From the NCBI GenBank assembly GCA_947466515.1, contig CANIEM010000004.1:1-58327 (forward strand): DNA of 58,327 nt, in the 5' to 3' direction. A program made the translations under genes and the position numbers. The notes under the pieces were generated by a model. The model was not told the DNA's origin and did no database searches. It saw only the letters and a list, made by a program, of their open reading frames with translations. Of the stretch, positions 1 to 8,455 are shown one piece after another (position 1 is the first letter of the stretch; each line of letters begins with the position of its first letter). The DNA is from Verrucomicrobia subdivision 6 bacterium (GTDB lineage Bacteria; Verrucomicrobiota; Verrucomicrobiia; Methylacidiphilales; Verrucolacustridaceae).

Positions 1-279
1 CAGCGCCGGGTGGCCGAAGGCTACGACTTGAGAATCGCAGATATGACGAGCAAGCGTCGTCCGGCTCACATCGCCCTCCCACGAATGGTTGCGATGTATC
101 TCAGTCGCAAAATGACTGGGAAGAGCCTGCAAGAAATCGGCGAATCCTTCGGGGGTCGCGATCACGGGACCGTCCTGCATGCGTGCAAGACGATCACCTC
201 CAAGATGCAGGGCGATGACCGTCTTCACCAAATGGTGGGTCTACTTACCCACAAGCTCGAAGAGCCTGCCGATCGCTAA
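1..279 (+). CDS. dnaA: DnaA C-terminal part (5' truncated by window edge)
   Basis: Chromosomal replication initiator; only the C-terminal DNA-binding domain IV is present, about 92 residues read in frame from base 1. The helix-turn-helix signature is plain: SKRR, then [35 protein letters not shown]. The [13 protein letters not shown] stretch is the DnaA-box recognition signature of the family. The ATPase domain and the true start lie to the left of the window. The gene is followed by a 450-bp gap and dnaN, the usual oriC arrangement. Identification is secure; the internal GTG at base 10 is not a start. Confidence 0.97.
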   Translation, partial: QRRVAEGYDLRIADMTSKRRPAHIALPRMVAMYLSRKMTGKSLQEIGESFGGRDHGTVLHACKTITSKMQGDDRLHQMVGLLTHKLEEPADR

Positions 280-512
280 CGACACCGCTTCTTCCCCTTC
301 GCCTTGGTTTAAACCATTTTCGCGTGGCTTGACGCGCTCTGCCGTGCTCTCGGCCTCTTTTTATCAATGCAAACCTGTGCGCCGCTCAAACCAACGATAT
401 CGCGTCCGATCTTTTTTTCGGCGCTTACTGGAAACTTTTTCCGAGTTATTCCTGTGGAAATCTCGGGTTCACCCCATCTTGCTCACCAGTACAGAGGGAG
501 ATTCGTTTGTCT

Positions 513-521
513 TGTGAATAG
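513..521 (-). promoter_or_regulatory. DnaA-box-like site
   Basis: TGTGAATAG on the plus strand reads CTATTCACA on the minus strand, one mismatch from TTATNCACA. It is in the opposite orientation to the site at 655-663, and the AT-rich stretch lies between the two. Confidence 0.4.
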
Positions 522-654
522 GGGCATAACCAATACGGAATCCTTGTGAAAAGGAGTTCTCCAAATCAACAAGCGCATTTAAAACACTTTTTATTCTTAG
601 CTTATTCTTGGCACAAGGCTCTCGTCTGCTGTGTCTTAGGCAAAAATGCGTGAC

Positions 655-663
655 TTATCCACT
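655..663 (+). promoter_or_regulatory. DnaA-box-like site
   Basis: TTATCCACT differs from the perfect box TTATCCACA at the last base only. It lies 66 bp upstream of the dnaN start in the dnaA-dnaN gap. It may serve origin firing, DnaA control of dnaN, or both. Confidence 0.5.
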
Positions 664-729
664 CGCTTATGATTATGGTTGTATTGAATCTATATCTATC
701 TATCCCAAACTTCTGACTCACGAACCTTT

Positions 730-1839
730 ATGAAACTCATCCTCCAAAAGCAAAAATTCCTTGGCGCGCTAGCCGCAGTCCAAAACGTCGTAGGCACCCG
801 AACACCAATCGGCATCTTGAATAACCTCTTGCTCAAGGCAGATAAAAACCAGCTGATGATCTCGGCCACCGATTTGGACATCGGCATTCGGACGGCTTGT
901 GAAGCAGGCGTTGAAAAAGAGGGGGCAGTTACGCTCCCTGCCAAAAGGCTTTTCAGTATTATCCGAGAGCTACCCTCAGAAGAGCTTACTCTGGATGTAG
1001 ACGGAAAACTTGGTGCAACCATGCGGTGTGGCTCGGCCTTCTTTAAGATCATGGGTATGCCCTCGGATGAATTCCCCGCTATTCCTGAGTTCCCCTCAAA
1101 GGGCGGAGAAAAAAACCCGATTTACAAGATAGAGCAAAAGGGGCTGAAGGAGCTGATGAAGCGGGTTTCCTACGCGATGTCGGCCGACGAGAAGCGGTAT
1201 GTACTTAATGGCCTGCTCATCTGTTTGAAAGAGGGGAAGCTAACGGTGGTCGCGACCGACGGGCGGCGACTCGCCTTGGCGGATCAGGAGCTCGATTTTC
1301 CGAAATCAGGCGAACGGGAGTTCATTCTGCCTGCCAAGGCGGTGCACGAGCTACAGAGGCTTCTGGGGGACAAGGATGACGTCTCCTTTGCCATTCTAGA
1401 AAATCAGATACTCTTTTCTTTCGGGCACACCGTGATCGCGGCCAAAATGGTTGAGGGTAATTATCCTAACTATCGGCAAGTCATCCCCGCCGAAGCAAAA
1501 GAGCGGGTTACTTTAGAGCGGGAGTTGTTTCTTAACTCCGTTCGGCGGGTGGCCTTGCTCTCAAGTGAGAAGACCAACTCGGTGAAGCTGACCTTTGGCA
1601 AACACAACTTGGAAATTGCGGCGAATACCCCCGATGTGGGCGAGGCCCATGAGTCGATTCCCGTTCAGTATAAGGGAAAAGAGTTTACCATGGCCTTTAA
1701 TCCGGAGTTTTTGGCGGATCCGCTGAAAAACATTGATAGCGACACAATTCATTTTGATTTTATCGATGAGCTCAGCCCTGGAGTCATCCGCTACAACAAA
1801 CCCTTTCTCTACGTGATCATGCCGATGCGGACCGCCTGA
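730..1839 (+). CDS. dnaN: DNA polymerase III beta subunit (sliding clamp)
   Basis: The clamp forms a dimeric ring that tethers DNA polymerase III to template DNA. The 369-residue length matches the family, and the three-domain pattern is visible: N-terminal MKLILQKQKFLGALAAVQNVV, ATDLDIGIR, the middle-domain VATDGRRLALAD, and the C-terminal PFLYVIMPMR hook typical of beta clamps. It begins at ATG 730, 66 bp after the nearest DnaA box. The recF start follows its stop by only 10 bp, so the two are probably co-transcribed. Nothing unusual is seen. Confidence 0.97.
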   Translation: MKLILQKQKFLGALAAVQNVVGTRTPIGILNNLLLKADKNQLMISATDLDIGIRTACEAGVEKEGAVTLPAKRLFSIIRELPSEELTLDVDGKLGATMRCGSAFFKIMGMPSDEFPAIPEFPSKGGEKNPIYKIEQKGLKELMKRVSYAMSADEKRYVLNGLLICLKEGKLTVVATDGRRLALADQELDFPKSGEREFILPAKAVHELQRLLGDKDDVSFAILENQILFSFGHTVIAAKMVEGNYPNYRQVIPAEAKERVTLERELFLNSVRRVALLSSEKTNSVKLTFGKHNLEIAANTPDVGEAHESIPVQYKGKEFTMAFNPEFLADPLKNIDSDTIHFDFIDELSPGVIRYNKPFLYVIMPMRTA

Positions 1840-1849
1840 GCCGAGCGGC

Positions 1850-2914
1850 GTGCTTCGCCGACTCCGCCTTACTTCGGTACGCTGTCACACAGCTCTTGAT
1901 TTAGAAAACCTCGGATCGCGCGTTTTACTCGCGGGAGCTAACGGACTGGGCAAAACCACCATTTTGGAATCGGTCTCGGTTCTCGCCCGTTTGCGATCCT
2001 TCCGCACGCGCGCTTTGCGGGACTTGACCCAACATGGAGCGGAAGGTTGGCGAATCGAAGGCTCGTGGGCGGATGAGGCCGGGCCAGTTCGTCTGGGGGT
2101 AATTTTTCGGGGCGCGGGGCGAGAGTTGGAGTTGGACGGTAGAGCTGGGGTAACGACCGATGAGTTTTGGGGGAGAGCCCTAACGGTTGTAGCTCATGGG
2201 GGAGATTCGGTTGTTCTTGAGGGGGGCTCCGCCGAACGGAGAGCAGGATTTGATCTTTTGTTAAGCGAGATTGAGCCAAACCGACTCCCCGAATTCCGGC
2301 GATTGAGGGAAATCACTCGCCAAAGATCGGCGCTCCTCCGCCGTCCCCAGGCTTCGCGGGAGGAGTGGGAGGCGTGGACAACCACTCTTGCGGAGCTGGC
2401 AGCGAGTATCCGCCCAGGACGTCAGGCTTTGGCACGCGCCTTTTTGCCTCACCTCGAAAAAGCTCATCGAGAGCTGACGGCCGGAGCGGAGAAACTGAGG
2501 GTGTCCTATCAGCCCGATGATCCAATTCCTTTGAGTGGGGCTGAAAGAGATCGGCTCTGGGATCAGGAGAGGGAGCGAGGCCTCAACTGCACGGGGCCGC
2601 AGCGGGACGATTGGGATTTTAGTTTAGGAGGACGGAGTTTGTCGCGGTTTGGGTCGGAGGGGCAGCGGCGTTCGGCGAGCTTGGCGGTGCGAATCGCCGA
2701 GCTGGAGCTGATTCGTGAAGTGAGGCGACGCACCCCAGTTTTGTTAGTGGATGATGCCCTAAAAGAGCTGGACGAAACTCGGCGGGAAGCGTTTTGGAGA
2801 ATTGTGCCAAAGGAATGTCAGGTCTTGTACGCATCAGCGCATGATCGCCCCCCACAGGGGAGCGATTCGTGGGTTATTCTCGAGATCTCCCCCGGTTCGG
2901 GTCGAACGAAATAA
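1850..2914 (+). CDS. recF: DNA replication and repair protein RecF
   Basis: RecF is an ABC/SMC-like ATPase that helps RecO and RecR load RecA at gapped DNA. The 354-residue protein has Walker A GANGLGKTT at about residues 29-37, a signature-like RFGSEGQRRSASLAVRIAE near residue 265, and Walker B PVLLVDDALKELD near the C-terminus; LLLVDDVxSELD is the usual form, so a lysine here replaces the common small residue. The chosen start is GTG 1850, 10 bp after dnaN, with no strong ribosome binding site, as expected for a coupled gene. It completes the dnaA-dnaN-recF cluster. Confidence 0.93.
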   Translation: MLRRLRLTSVRCHTALDLENLGSRVLLAGANGLGKTTILESVSVLARLRSFRTRALRDLTQHGAEGWRIEGSWADEAGPVRLGVIFRGAGRELELDGRAGVTTDEFWGRALTVVAHGGDSVVLEGGSAERRAGFDLLLSEIEPNRLPEFRRLREITRQRSALLRRPQASREEWEAWTTTLAELAASIRPGRQALARAFLPHLEKAHRELTAGAEKLRVSYQPDDPIPLSGAERDRLWDQERERGLNCTGPQRDDWDFSLGGRSLSRFGSEGQRRSASLAVRIAELELIREVRRRTPVLLVDDALKELDETRREAFWRIVPKECQVLYASAHDRPPQGSDSWVILEISPGSGRTK

Positions 2915-2923
2915 GGGGAGGTC

Positions 2924-2953
2924 TTGCCAAGGGCGTAGCAAACCCGATACGAT
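2924..2953 (+). promoter_or_regulatory. possible sigma-70-type promoter for the transketolase gene
   Basis: TTGCCA at 2924-2929 (5 of 6 to TTGACA) and TACGAT at 2948-2953 (4 of 6 to TATAAT) are 18 bp apart. They lie in the gap after recF, about 45 bp upstream of the ATG at 2999, which is preceded by a strong AAGAAGGAGA site. The prediction is by eye only. Confidence 0.3.
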
Positions 2954-2998
2954 TTGCGCCCGTTTGATTCACCTAAAGAAAAAAGAAGGAGACGAGTT

Positions 2999-5047
2999 AT
3001 GGCCACTGAAGTAGGACCGGTTCAAGCAGTTGAGGCACCGCCTCTTTGCCCGCTGAAGATTCCCAACCGCTTAGCGCCGACCCCGTCGCAAGGGCCGAAA
3101 TATCCCGCTCACGTAAAAAATGCAGCAGGCAATCAGGTTACTCTGGCTGATCCGGTGATGACGCGGGCGCTGATCGCGTTGATGGATACTCATGCGGTGA
3201 TTGGCGGAGCGGCCTGTCACTGGGGCGGCCCTGCAGCTTTGGCCGAGATCATGTCCGCGATTCATGGGCTGATGTTTGTGGAAAAAGGACGGCCGTGGCA
3301 CGAAGCGTACAACTTTGTCAACGATGCGGGCCACACCGAAAATGGGGTTTACGCTTTGCGAGCTCAGTACGGATTTGATGGGATGACTTTCAACGACCTT
3401 AAAAAATTCCGCTCGATCGAGAGCAAGCTAACTGGGCACGGGGAAAGCCATTTGAATCCCGAGGGAGTTTTTATCAGTAATGGGCCTCTTGGCTCGGGAA
3501 TCCCCGTGGCTCAAGGACTGGCTTTGGGGGATAAGCTGGCCCAACGGGATCGGTTAACTTTTTGTGTGATATCGGACGGGGCCTGCATGGAGGGGGAAGC
3601 AAAGGAGGCTTTTGCCGCCATTCCTGGCTTGGCGAGCCGCAATGAAATCAACCCCTTCGTTCTGATTGTTTCCGACAACGACACGAAACTTTCGGGTCGA
3701 ATCTCCGTCGATAGCTACACCATGGAACCAACCTTTGCTGGATTGGCTACGCTCGGGTGGAACGTTCGCCATGTGAAGGAGGGACAGAACCTTCAGGTTG
3801 TCTATCAGGCGGTGGAGCAGGCGGTGGCAGAGGCCAAAGGGGATCCGCGTCGCCCTGTTTGCCTCTGGGTTAAAACCGTCAAGGGATACGGGGTGAAGGC
3901 AACGGTGGAAAGTTCTTCGGGCGGGCATGGATTCCCGCTGAAAGACGGGGAAAAAATCATTCCCTTTGTTGACGAAATTACGGGAGGAGAGACCCCGCCT
4001 GATTTGAAGAAATGGGCGGAATCTCTGCGTCGGGGCTGGGAAGAAAAGCAGGCGGTCAAGAAAGCAGGATCGAGTACGATAAAAAAAGAAAAAGTACAGG
4101 CGGGTTTCGCGCGGGCGGCAATCAAGGCGGCCCAGGCTGGGTTGCCCGTGGTTTCGATCAGTGCGGATTTGCCGGGATCGACCGGGATGGCCGCATTTCA
4201 GAAAGCGGTGCCGGGTCGCTCCTTCGACATCGGAGTGGCGGAAGCCAATATGATCAGCACTTGCACGGGCTTGGCAAAAGCAGGGTTTCTCCCCGTCGCT
4301 GACACTTTTACTCAGTTTGGAGTGACCAAAGGAAACCTGCCTCTGGTTATGGCCGCGCTCTCCCAAGGGCCGATCGTGACGGCGTTTACCCACGCGGGAT
4401 TTCAGGATGCGGCTGACGGCGCGTCCCATGAAGCCACAACCTATTTTGCCGCGGTTAGTGCGATTCCGCATACTTTAGCGATTGCGGTGAGTTGCTCCAA
4501 TCAAGCGGAGGCCTTAATGCTCGCCGCCTTTCAGAGAATCGCGAAGGACGTGCAGGCAGGAAAAAACGGAGAAAGTGCGCTCTTCTTTGCTGGGCGAGAA
4601 GATTTTCCCGCACAAGTGGGAGAGAGACCCGCAGGCTATCCTTGGGGCAAGGCTACGGTTCTACGGCAGGGCAAGGATGTGGTCTTGGTGGCTTGCGGTC
4701 CGATGGTGCCTCTAGCTCTAGAAGCGGCCGAGAGCTTGGAGAAGGCAGGAATTCATGCTGCGGTCATCGACAATCCGTTTGTCAATCGGCCCGATCTTGA
4801 GACGATCGGCGCAGCGGTGCAGAGTGCAGGAGGCAAAGTGGTCACAGTGGAGGATCACCAGATCATTGGAGGAATGGGGGCAATGCTTCTTCACGCGTTG
4901 ATCTTGGCTGGGGTTAGTTGCCGGGCCGCTTCCATCGGTATGCGAGGCGAGTTTGGTCGCTCGGCTTATAGTGCGGGGGAGTTGTATGATCACTTTGGGA
5001 TGGGCCCAAAAGATATCGCCGCGGCGGCGCAGAAGTTGTGCGCTTGA
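2999..5047 (+). CDS. tkt: transketolase
   Basis: Thiamine-diphosphate enzyme of the non-oxidative pentose phosphate pathway that moves two-carbon ketol units between sugar phosphates. The 682-residue protein has both halves of the family in one chain: N-terminal GHGESHLNPEG...NGPLGSG and the cofactor/metal motif SDGACMEGEAKEAF at about residue 191, then a pyrimidine-binding domain with DIGVAEANMISTCTGLAKAG and DGASHEA, and a C-terminal transketolase domain. Some canonical residues are altered (SDGACMEG rather than GDGCLMEG), so it is a divergent branch. The start is ATG 2999 because a strong GGAG site precedes it. The stop overlaps the next gene by 10 bp. Confidence 0.88.
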   Translation: MATEVGPVQAVEAPPLCPLKIPNRLAPTPSQGPKYPAHVKNAAGNQVTLADPVMTRALIALMDTHAVIGGAACHWGGPAALAEIMSAIHGLMFVEKGRPWHEAYNFVNDAGHTENGVYALRAQYGFDGMTFNDLKKFRSIESKLTGHGESHLNPEGVFISNGPLGSGIPVAQGLALGDKLAQRDRLTFCVISDGACMEGEAKEAFAAIPGLASRNEINPFVLIVSDNDTKLSGRISVDSYTMEPTFAGLATLGWNVRHVKEGQNLQVVYQAVEQAVAEAKGDPRRPVCLWVKTVKGYGVKATVESSSGGHGFPLKDGEKIIPFVDEITGGETPPDLKKWAESLRRGWEEKQAVKKAGSSTIKKEKVQAGFARAAIKAAQAGLPVVSISADLPGSTGMAAFQKAVPGRSFDIGVAEANMISTCTGLAKAGFLPVADTFTQFGVTKGNLPLVMAALSQGPIVTAFTHAGFQDAADGASHEATTYFAAVSAIPHTLAIAVSCSNQAEALMLAAFQRIAKDVQAGKNGESALFFAGREDFPAQVGERPAGYPWGKATVLRQGKDVVLVACGPMVPLALEAAESLEKAGIHAAVIDNPFVNRPDLETIGAAVQSAGGKVVTVEDHQIIGGMGAMLLHALILAGVSCRAASIGMRGEFGRSAYSAGELYDHFGMGPKDIAAAAQKLCA

Positions 5048-6453
5048 TCCAAAGCCGAGAAGTACGGCTATTCGTTTCTCTCCTGGTTCTTTGGGCGATC
5101 GAGTTGCGGGCAGAGCCAACCTTTTTGCTTTTTGATTCTGGCAAGCCTGAGGCTCCGCCTGAAATGGTGTTGGGCGAATGGGAAACAGCCAAAGAGGGAA
5201 TGATGGTTCTTCGTGAAAAAAGTGGGCCTGCACGAGAGGTAGCGGAATCACGCATTTTAGCGCGCCTACCTGGCTCCCCTCGGGTCGATGAAATCGTGAC
5301 TCGGGAAATGGCGGTGGCCGCAATTCGCGCACTTCTGGAGGCGAAGGCAAAAGCACCCGCTTTGGACAAAGTTCTGCAAGATGAGGTGGAAAAATGGAAA
5401 GAACGACTTGATAAAATACCCAGTGAGGAGGATCCCGAGGCGTTGGCCAAGGCCGAAGCGGCCTATGCGGAAGCATTAGCTCTGGCTATGCCCAAGCCCT
5501 ACGACGCGGGGGTTGCCTATTCTGCGGAAAAAGTGGACGAACAGATTGCGGCGCTCGAGGCCCTGAAGAATCAGTTTGTGGGGCGAGCGGATGAGGTAAA
5601 TCTTCTGGCGAGCCCGTGGAATATAGAAAAAACCGAACTTGCCGCAGGAAAAAAGAAGTTTGAGGGGCGCTGGCTCAATCCAACCGAGTGGGAGCAGGAA
5701 AAAGGGGATCGAGAAAAAGCGGCTCGCGCGGTTTTTCTGCAGAAATTCCAACTCCCTTTGGTTTCGGCGGTTCTTCTGGGCCAAACTCTCTTGTTGGGAT
5801 CATTCGCTGGGGCGGTGCTGGCGGCCCTTCTGGGCGTGAGCTTTTTCTTTCATGGAATGATTGAGCTCTGTCGGTATCGGGCATGGTGGAAGGGAACGGC
5901 ATGGACGATTGCAGGAATTGTGGCGATAGGACTTTTGGGTCGGGCCACAGGACTTCTTTTGGCGACTCCCGAACCCCTACAGATTGGACAGGCGCAAAGC
6001 GCAGAGGGATTGGAAGAGCTAATGTGGAAAACGGCTGGGCAAAAATTACCGATGCAGGGGGAAACCCGTTTAGGGGATGGGGAGTTGAATGCGTGGTGGC
6101 ATCAGCGCTTACGCTTTACCCCTCTGGCGGTGACGGAAATCGCGGTGGTCAGTGTGGATTCCTGGCAAATCGAATTTTTAAGCGGGGGCTTGAGGCTGGA
6201 TCGTGTGGGCCATCTTCTGGGGCGCGCCCTCACCCTGCGACATGAACTTACCTTAACCCGATCGGAGAAGGGGGATGATGTTTATCGAATTGAAGCCACG
6301 CTGGGGAAGTTGCCCCTGCCTCCATCCCTTGCCCTCTGGTCGTGGGAGGCCTGGATCGAGGACGTGTCGAAAATTGTCCACGTCTTTCCAGGGGCGGAGG
6401 GGCAGGGAGCGGAACGATTTGAAAAAGGGGCGGTTGTCGTGACAAAAAAATAA
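5038..6453 (+). CDS. membrane protein of unknown function with signal peptide
   Basis: A 471-residue protein I do not recognise. It starts at GTG 5038, overlapping the transketolase stop by 10 bp, and opens with a likely signal peptide (LFVSLLVLWAIELRAEP). A charged, probably coiled-coil stretch at about 95-225 is rich in E, K and A. Two or three transmembrane helices follow at about 240-310 (LPLVSAVLLGQTLLLG, AGAVLAALLGVSFFF, TAWTIAGIVAIGLL). The C-terminal 150 residues look like a soluble mixed beta domain. Its place between transketolase and the MoxR/Bat operon suggests an envelope role, but there is no direct evidence. Confidence 0.8.
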   Translation: MRLIQSREVRLFVSLLVLWAIELRAEPTFLLFDSGKPEAPPEMVLGEWETAKEGMMVLREKSGPAREVAESRILARLPGSPRVDEIVTREMAVAAIRALLEAKAKAPALDKVLQDEVEKWKERLDKIPSEEDPEALAKAEAAYAEALALAMPKPYDAGVAYSAEKVDEQIAALEALKNQFVGRADEVNLLASPWNIEKTELAAGKKKFEGRWLNPTEWEQEKGDREKAARAVFLQKFQLPLVSAVLLGQTLLLGSFAGAVLAALLGVSFFFHGMIELCRYRAWWKGTAWTIAGIVAIGLLGRATGLLLATPEPLQIGQAQSAEGLEELMWKTAGQKLPMQGETRLGDGELNAWWHQRLRFTPLAVTEIAVVSVDSWQIEFLSGGLRLDRVGHLLGRALTLRHELTLTRSEKGDDVYRIEATLGKLPLPPSLALWSWEAWIEDVSKIVHVFPGAEGQGAERFEKGAVVVTKK

Positions 6454-6541
6454 GGCCGAGAAAGCTCATTTTAAAAGGCCTCCGCGGTAGTTGAGTTTTG
6501 GAAAAGCTTAGGGAAGATAGGATAAAGGAGGATTTGTGTTT

Positions 6542-7519
6542 ATGGCAAAAGGACAAGAATGGGCCACCCGTATTCGGGAAGAAGTGCAAAAATCAATCAT
6601 TGGGCAGGACGAAGTCATCGAGAGGCTTTTGGTAGCCCTCCTGGCCAACGGGCACGTGCTACTCGAGGGGTTGCCAGGGTTAGCGAAAACACTTCTGATC
6701 AAAAGTCTTGGGGCGGCGATGGGATTGGAGTTCGAACGAATTCAGTTTACGCCCGATCTTCTGCCAAGTGACGTGGTCGGCACGATGGTTTTTCAGCCCA
6801 AGGAAGGAACCTTTCGCGTTCATCAAGGACCGGTTTTCGCCAACCTAGTTTTGGCGGACGAAATTAATCGGGCTCCAGCTAAAGTTCAGAGTGCCCTGCT
6901 GGAGGCGATGCAGGAACGGCAGGTGACAATCGGAGGACAAACCCATCTTCTTCCCAAGCCTTTTCTGGTCATGGCGACGCAGAATCCGCTCGAGCAAGAG
7001 GGGACCTACCCGCTGCCTGAAGCCCAGACTGACCGTTTTCTTTTTAAGCTTCTGGTGGACTACCCATCCGAGCACGAAGAGAGAAAAATGATGGAGAGAT
7101 GGGGACAACTGAGCATGCAACCAAAGTTGTCGGCGGTTTCTTCAGGAGAAGAGCTTCTTTCGCTCAGGGCGAAGGTGGATGAGGTGCATTTGAGCGCTCC
7201 ACTGCAGGCCTACATGTTGGCCCTTGTTCGTGCGACCCGGGAAGCAGCGGCCAACCATAACGGGGCAGCGGGAAGTGCCGCGAAAGTTCTTTCTTATGGG
7301 GCGAGCCCACGGGCTTCCCTCGCGCTGGTGCAAGCGAGTCGGGCGCTTGCTTGGCTCCATGGAATGGATCACGCCACACCAGAAGTGGTTCAAGAAATCT
7401 TCCTCGATTCCTTGCGGCACCGAGTGGGACTAACTTATGAAGCCGAGGCGGAGGAAACCTCTACTGACGAAATCCTGCAGGGCGTTCTCGCGCGGGTACC
7501 CGTGCCGACAGGGGCGTAA
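6542..7519 (+). CDS. moxR: MoxR-family AAA+ ATPase
   Basis: Chaperone-like AAA+ ATPase that partners with von Willebrand proteins encoded next to it. Visible motifs are Walker A LPGLAKTLLIKS (a variant with alanine, common in MoxR), Walker B NLVLADEINRAPAKVQSALLEAMQE, and ATQNPLEQEGTYPLPEAQTDRF with sensor 1 and the arginine finger region. The length of about 325 residues is typical. AGGAGG at 6526-6531 could serve GTG 6536 (4 bp away) or ATG 6542 (10 bp away); I prefer the ATG. It is the first gene of a six-gene operon running to 14338. Confidence 0.94.
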   Translation: MAKGQEWATRIREEVQKSIIGQDEVIERLLVALLANGHVLLEGLPGLAKTLLIKSLGAAMGLEFERIQFTPDLLPSDVVGTMVFQPKEGTFRVHQGPVFANLVLADEINRAPAKVQSALLEAMQERQVTIGGQTHLLPKPFLVMATQNPLEQEGTYPLPEAQTDRFLFKLLVDYPSEHEERKMMERWGQLSMQPKLSAVSSGEELLSLRAKVDEVHLSAPLQAYMLALVRATREAAANHNGAAGSAAKVLSYGASPRASLALVQASRALAWLHGMDHATPEVVQEIFLDSLRHRVGLTYEAEAEETSTDEILQGVLARVPVPTGA

Positions 7520-7543
7520 GGAGGAGAAAAGGAGCTGACGAAG

Positions 7544-8455
7544 ATGAGCACGGCAGTTGCGCCTGGAGAGGTCGCTCGCAAAGCCCCGCTGGCTCTATTG
7601 CGAAAACTAGAGTGGCGCGTGCGCATGGCAGCGGACTCTTTTTTGGGCGGGGAATATCGCTCCGCCTTTCGCGGGCGAGGAAGAGAGTTCGATCAGGTGG
7701 TGAAATACGAGTTTGGGGACGATGTGCGGGACGTGGATTGGAATGTTTCCGCGAGACTGGGCGAACTCTATCGAAAAAAGTTTATTGAGGAGAGGGAGCT
7801 AACCATCGTTTTGTTAATGGAAGACACCCCAGCACTGCAGTTCGGTTCGGGCACACGAACGAAACGCGAGGCGCTACTCGAATTGGCGGGGCTTTTTGCA
7901 CTGACCGCCGCGGGCAATCGAGATCGAGTGGGATTTTGGCACGCCACCCCCGCTGGGCATCAGGTTCGGCAACCCGTCAGGGGGAGGGTCAATATTGTCA
8001 GGACAGCGGCGACACTATTAGGAACACCGATTCCCAAGCTGGAGGACGGTATGGAGGCCTCGCTGGATTGGAAACTTTTCTTCCACGCGTTTCCCAAGCA
8101 CAGCGTGGTTTTGTGGTTGGGAGATTTTCCTCCTCGGGCGGTGGGTCCAGGGTGGGCGGCGCTGAGAAAAAGGTACGAGATGATCGGGGTGCGGGTGGAT
8201 GATCCTTGGGACATCCATTTGCCGTCCTTAGGCATTCTGCCAGCGGTGGATCCAGAGTCGGGCGAAGTGCTGGCTTTTGATATGGGAACGCGCGAAAGCC
8301 AAGGGAGGCATGCCGCTTGGGTGGCAGAGCGAGAGGCGGCCTGGCAAGAGTGGTTCCCCAGCCCAACTCAGAGATTAACCGCAAGCACGGAGGGAGATCT
8401 TCTCGATCCGTTGGTGACTTTCTTTCGTCGCAGAATGAGGGGAGCAAGAAAATGA
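7544..8455 (+). CDS. DUF58 protein of the MoxR/Bat operon
   Basis: A 303-residue member of the DUF58 family, which is almost always encoded between moxR and von Willebrand genes. The hallmark GGEYRSAFRGRGREFDQVVKYEFGDDVRDVDWNVSARLGELYRKKFIEE region is at about residues 27-85 (family core: GxGxEFxxxRxYxxGDDxRxIDWxxxAR). The remainder is a degenerate von Willebrand fold. It starts at ATG 7544 after GGAGC, and its stop overlaps the batA start as ATGA. The molecular function is not known; it is thought to act with MoxR and the BatA/B proteins in envelope stress tolerance. Confidence 0.93.
   Translation: MSTAVAPGEVARKAPLALLRKLEWRVRMAADSFLGGEYRSAFRGRGREFDQVVKYEFGDDVRDVDWNVSARLGELYRKKFIEERELTIVLLMEDTPALQFGSGTRTKREALLELAGLFALTAAGNRDRVGFWHATPAGHQVRQPVRGRVNIVRTAATLLGTPIPKLEDGMEASLDWKLFFHAFPKHSVVLWLGDFPPRAVGPGWAALRKRYEMIGVRVDDPWDIHLPSLGILPAVDPESGEVLAFDMGTRESQGRHAAWVAEREAAWQEWFPSPTQRLTASTEGDLLDPLVTFFRRRMRGARK

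Larger units (their letters stand above)
280..729. other. dnaA-dnaN intergenic region, probable oriC
   Basis: A 450-bp non-coding gap between dnaA and dnaN. It has two DnaA-box-like 9-mers with one mismatch to TTATNCACA: TTATCCACT at 655-663 on the plus strand, and the complement of TGTGAATAG at 513-521. Weaker 7/9 matches are TGTGGAAAT at 453-461 and TGTGAAAAG near 546. The segment about 560-612 is the most AT-rich and could be the unwinding element. Origins commonly sit beside dnaA or in the dnaA-dnaN gap, so origin function is inferred by position plus these boxes. The promoter of dnaN must also lie here, but I could not fix a convincing -35/-10 pair. Confidence 0.55.

Noticed and set aside
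3554-4471. Long minus-strand open frame opposite the transketolase gene
   Set aside because: Composition is unlike a protein, and the plus strand encodes a clear enzyme; it is a shadow frame.
6454-6535. Weak inverted repeat AGGCC/GGCCT after the membrane-protein gene as a terminator
   Set aside because: The stem is short and no T-run follows; I could not support a terminator.
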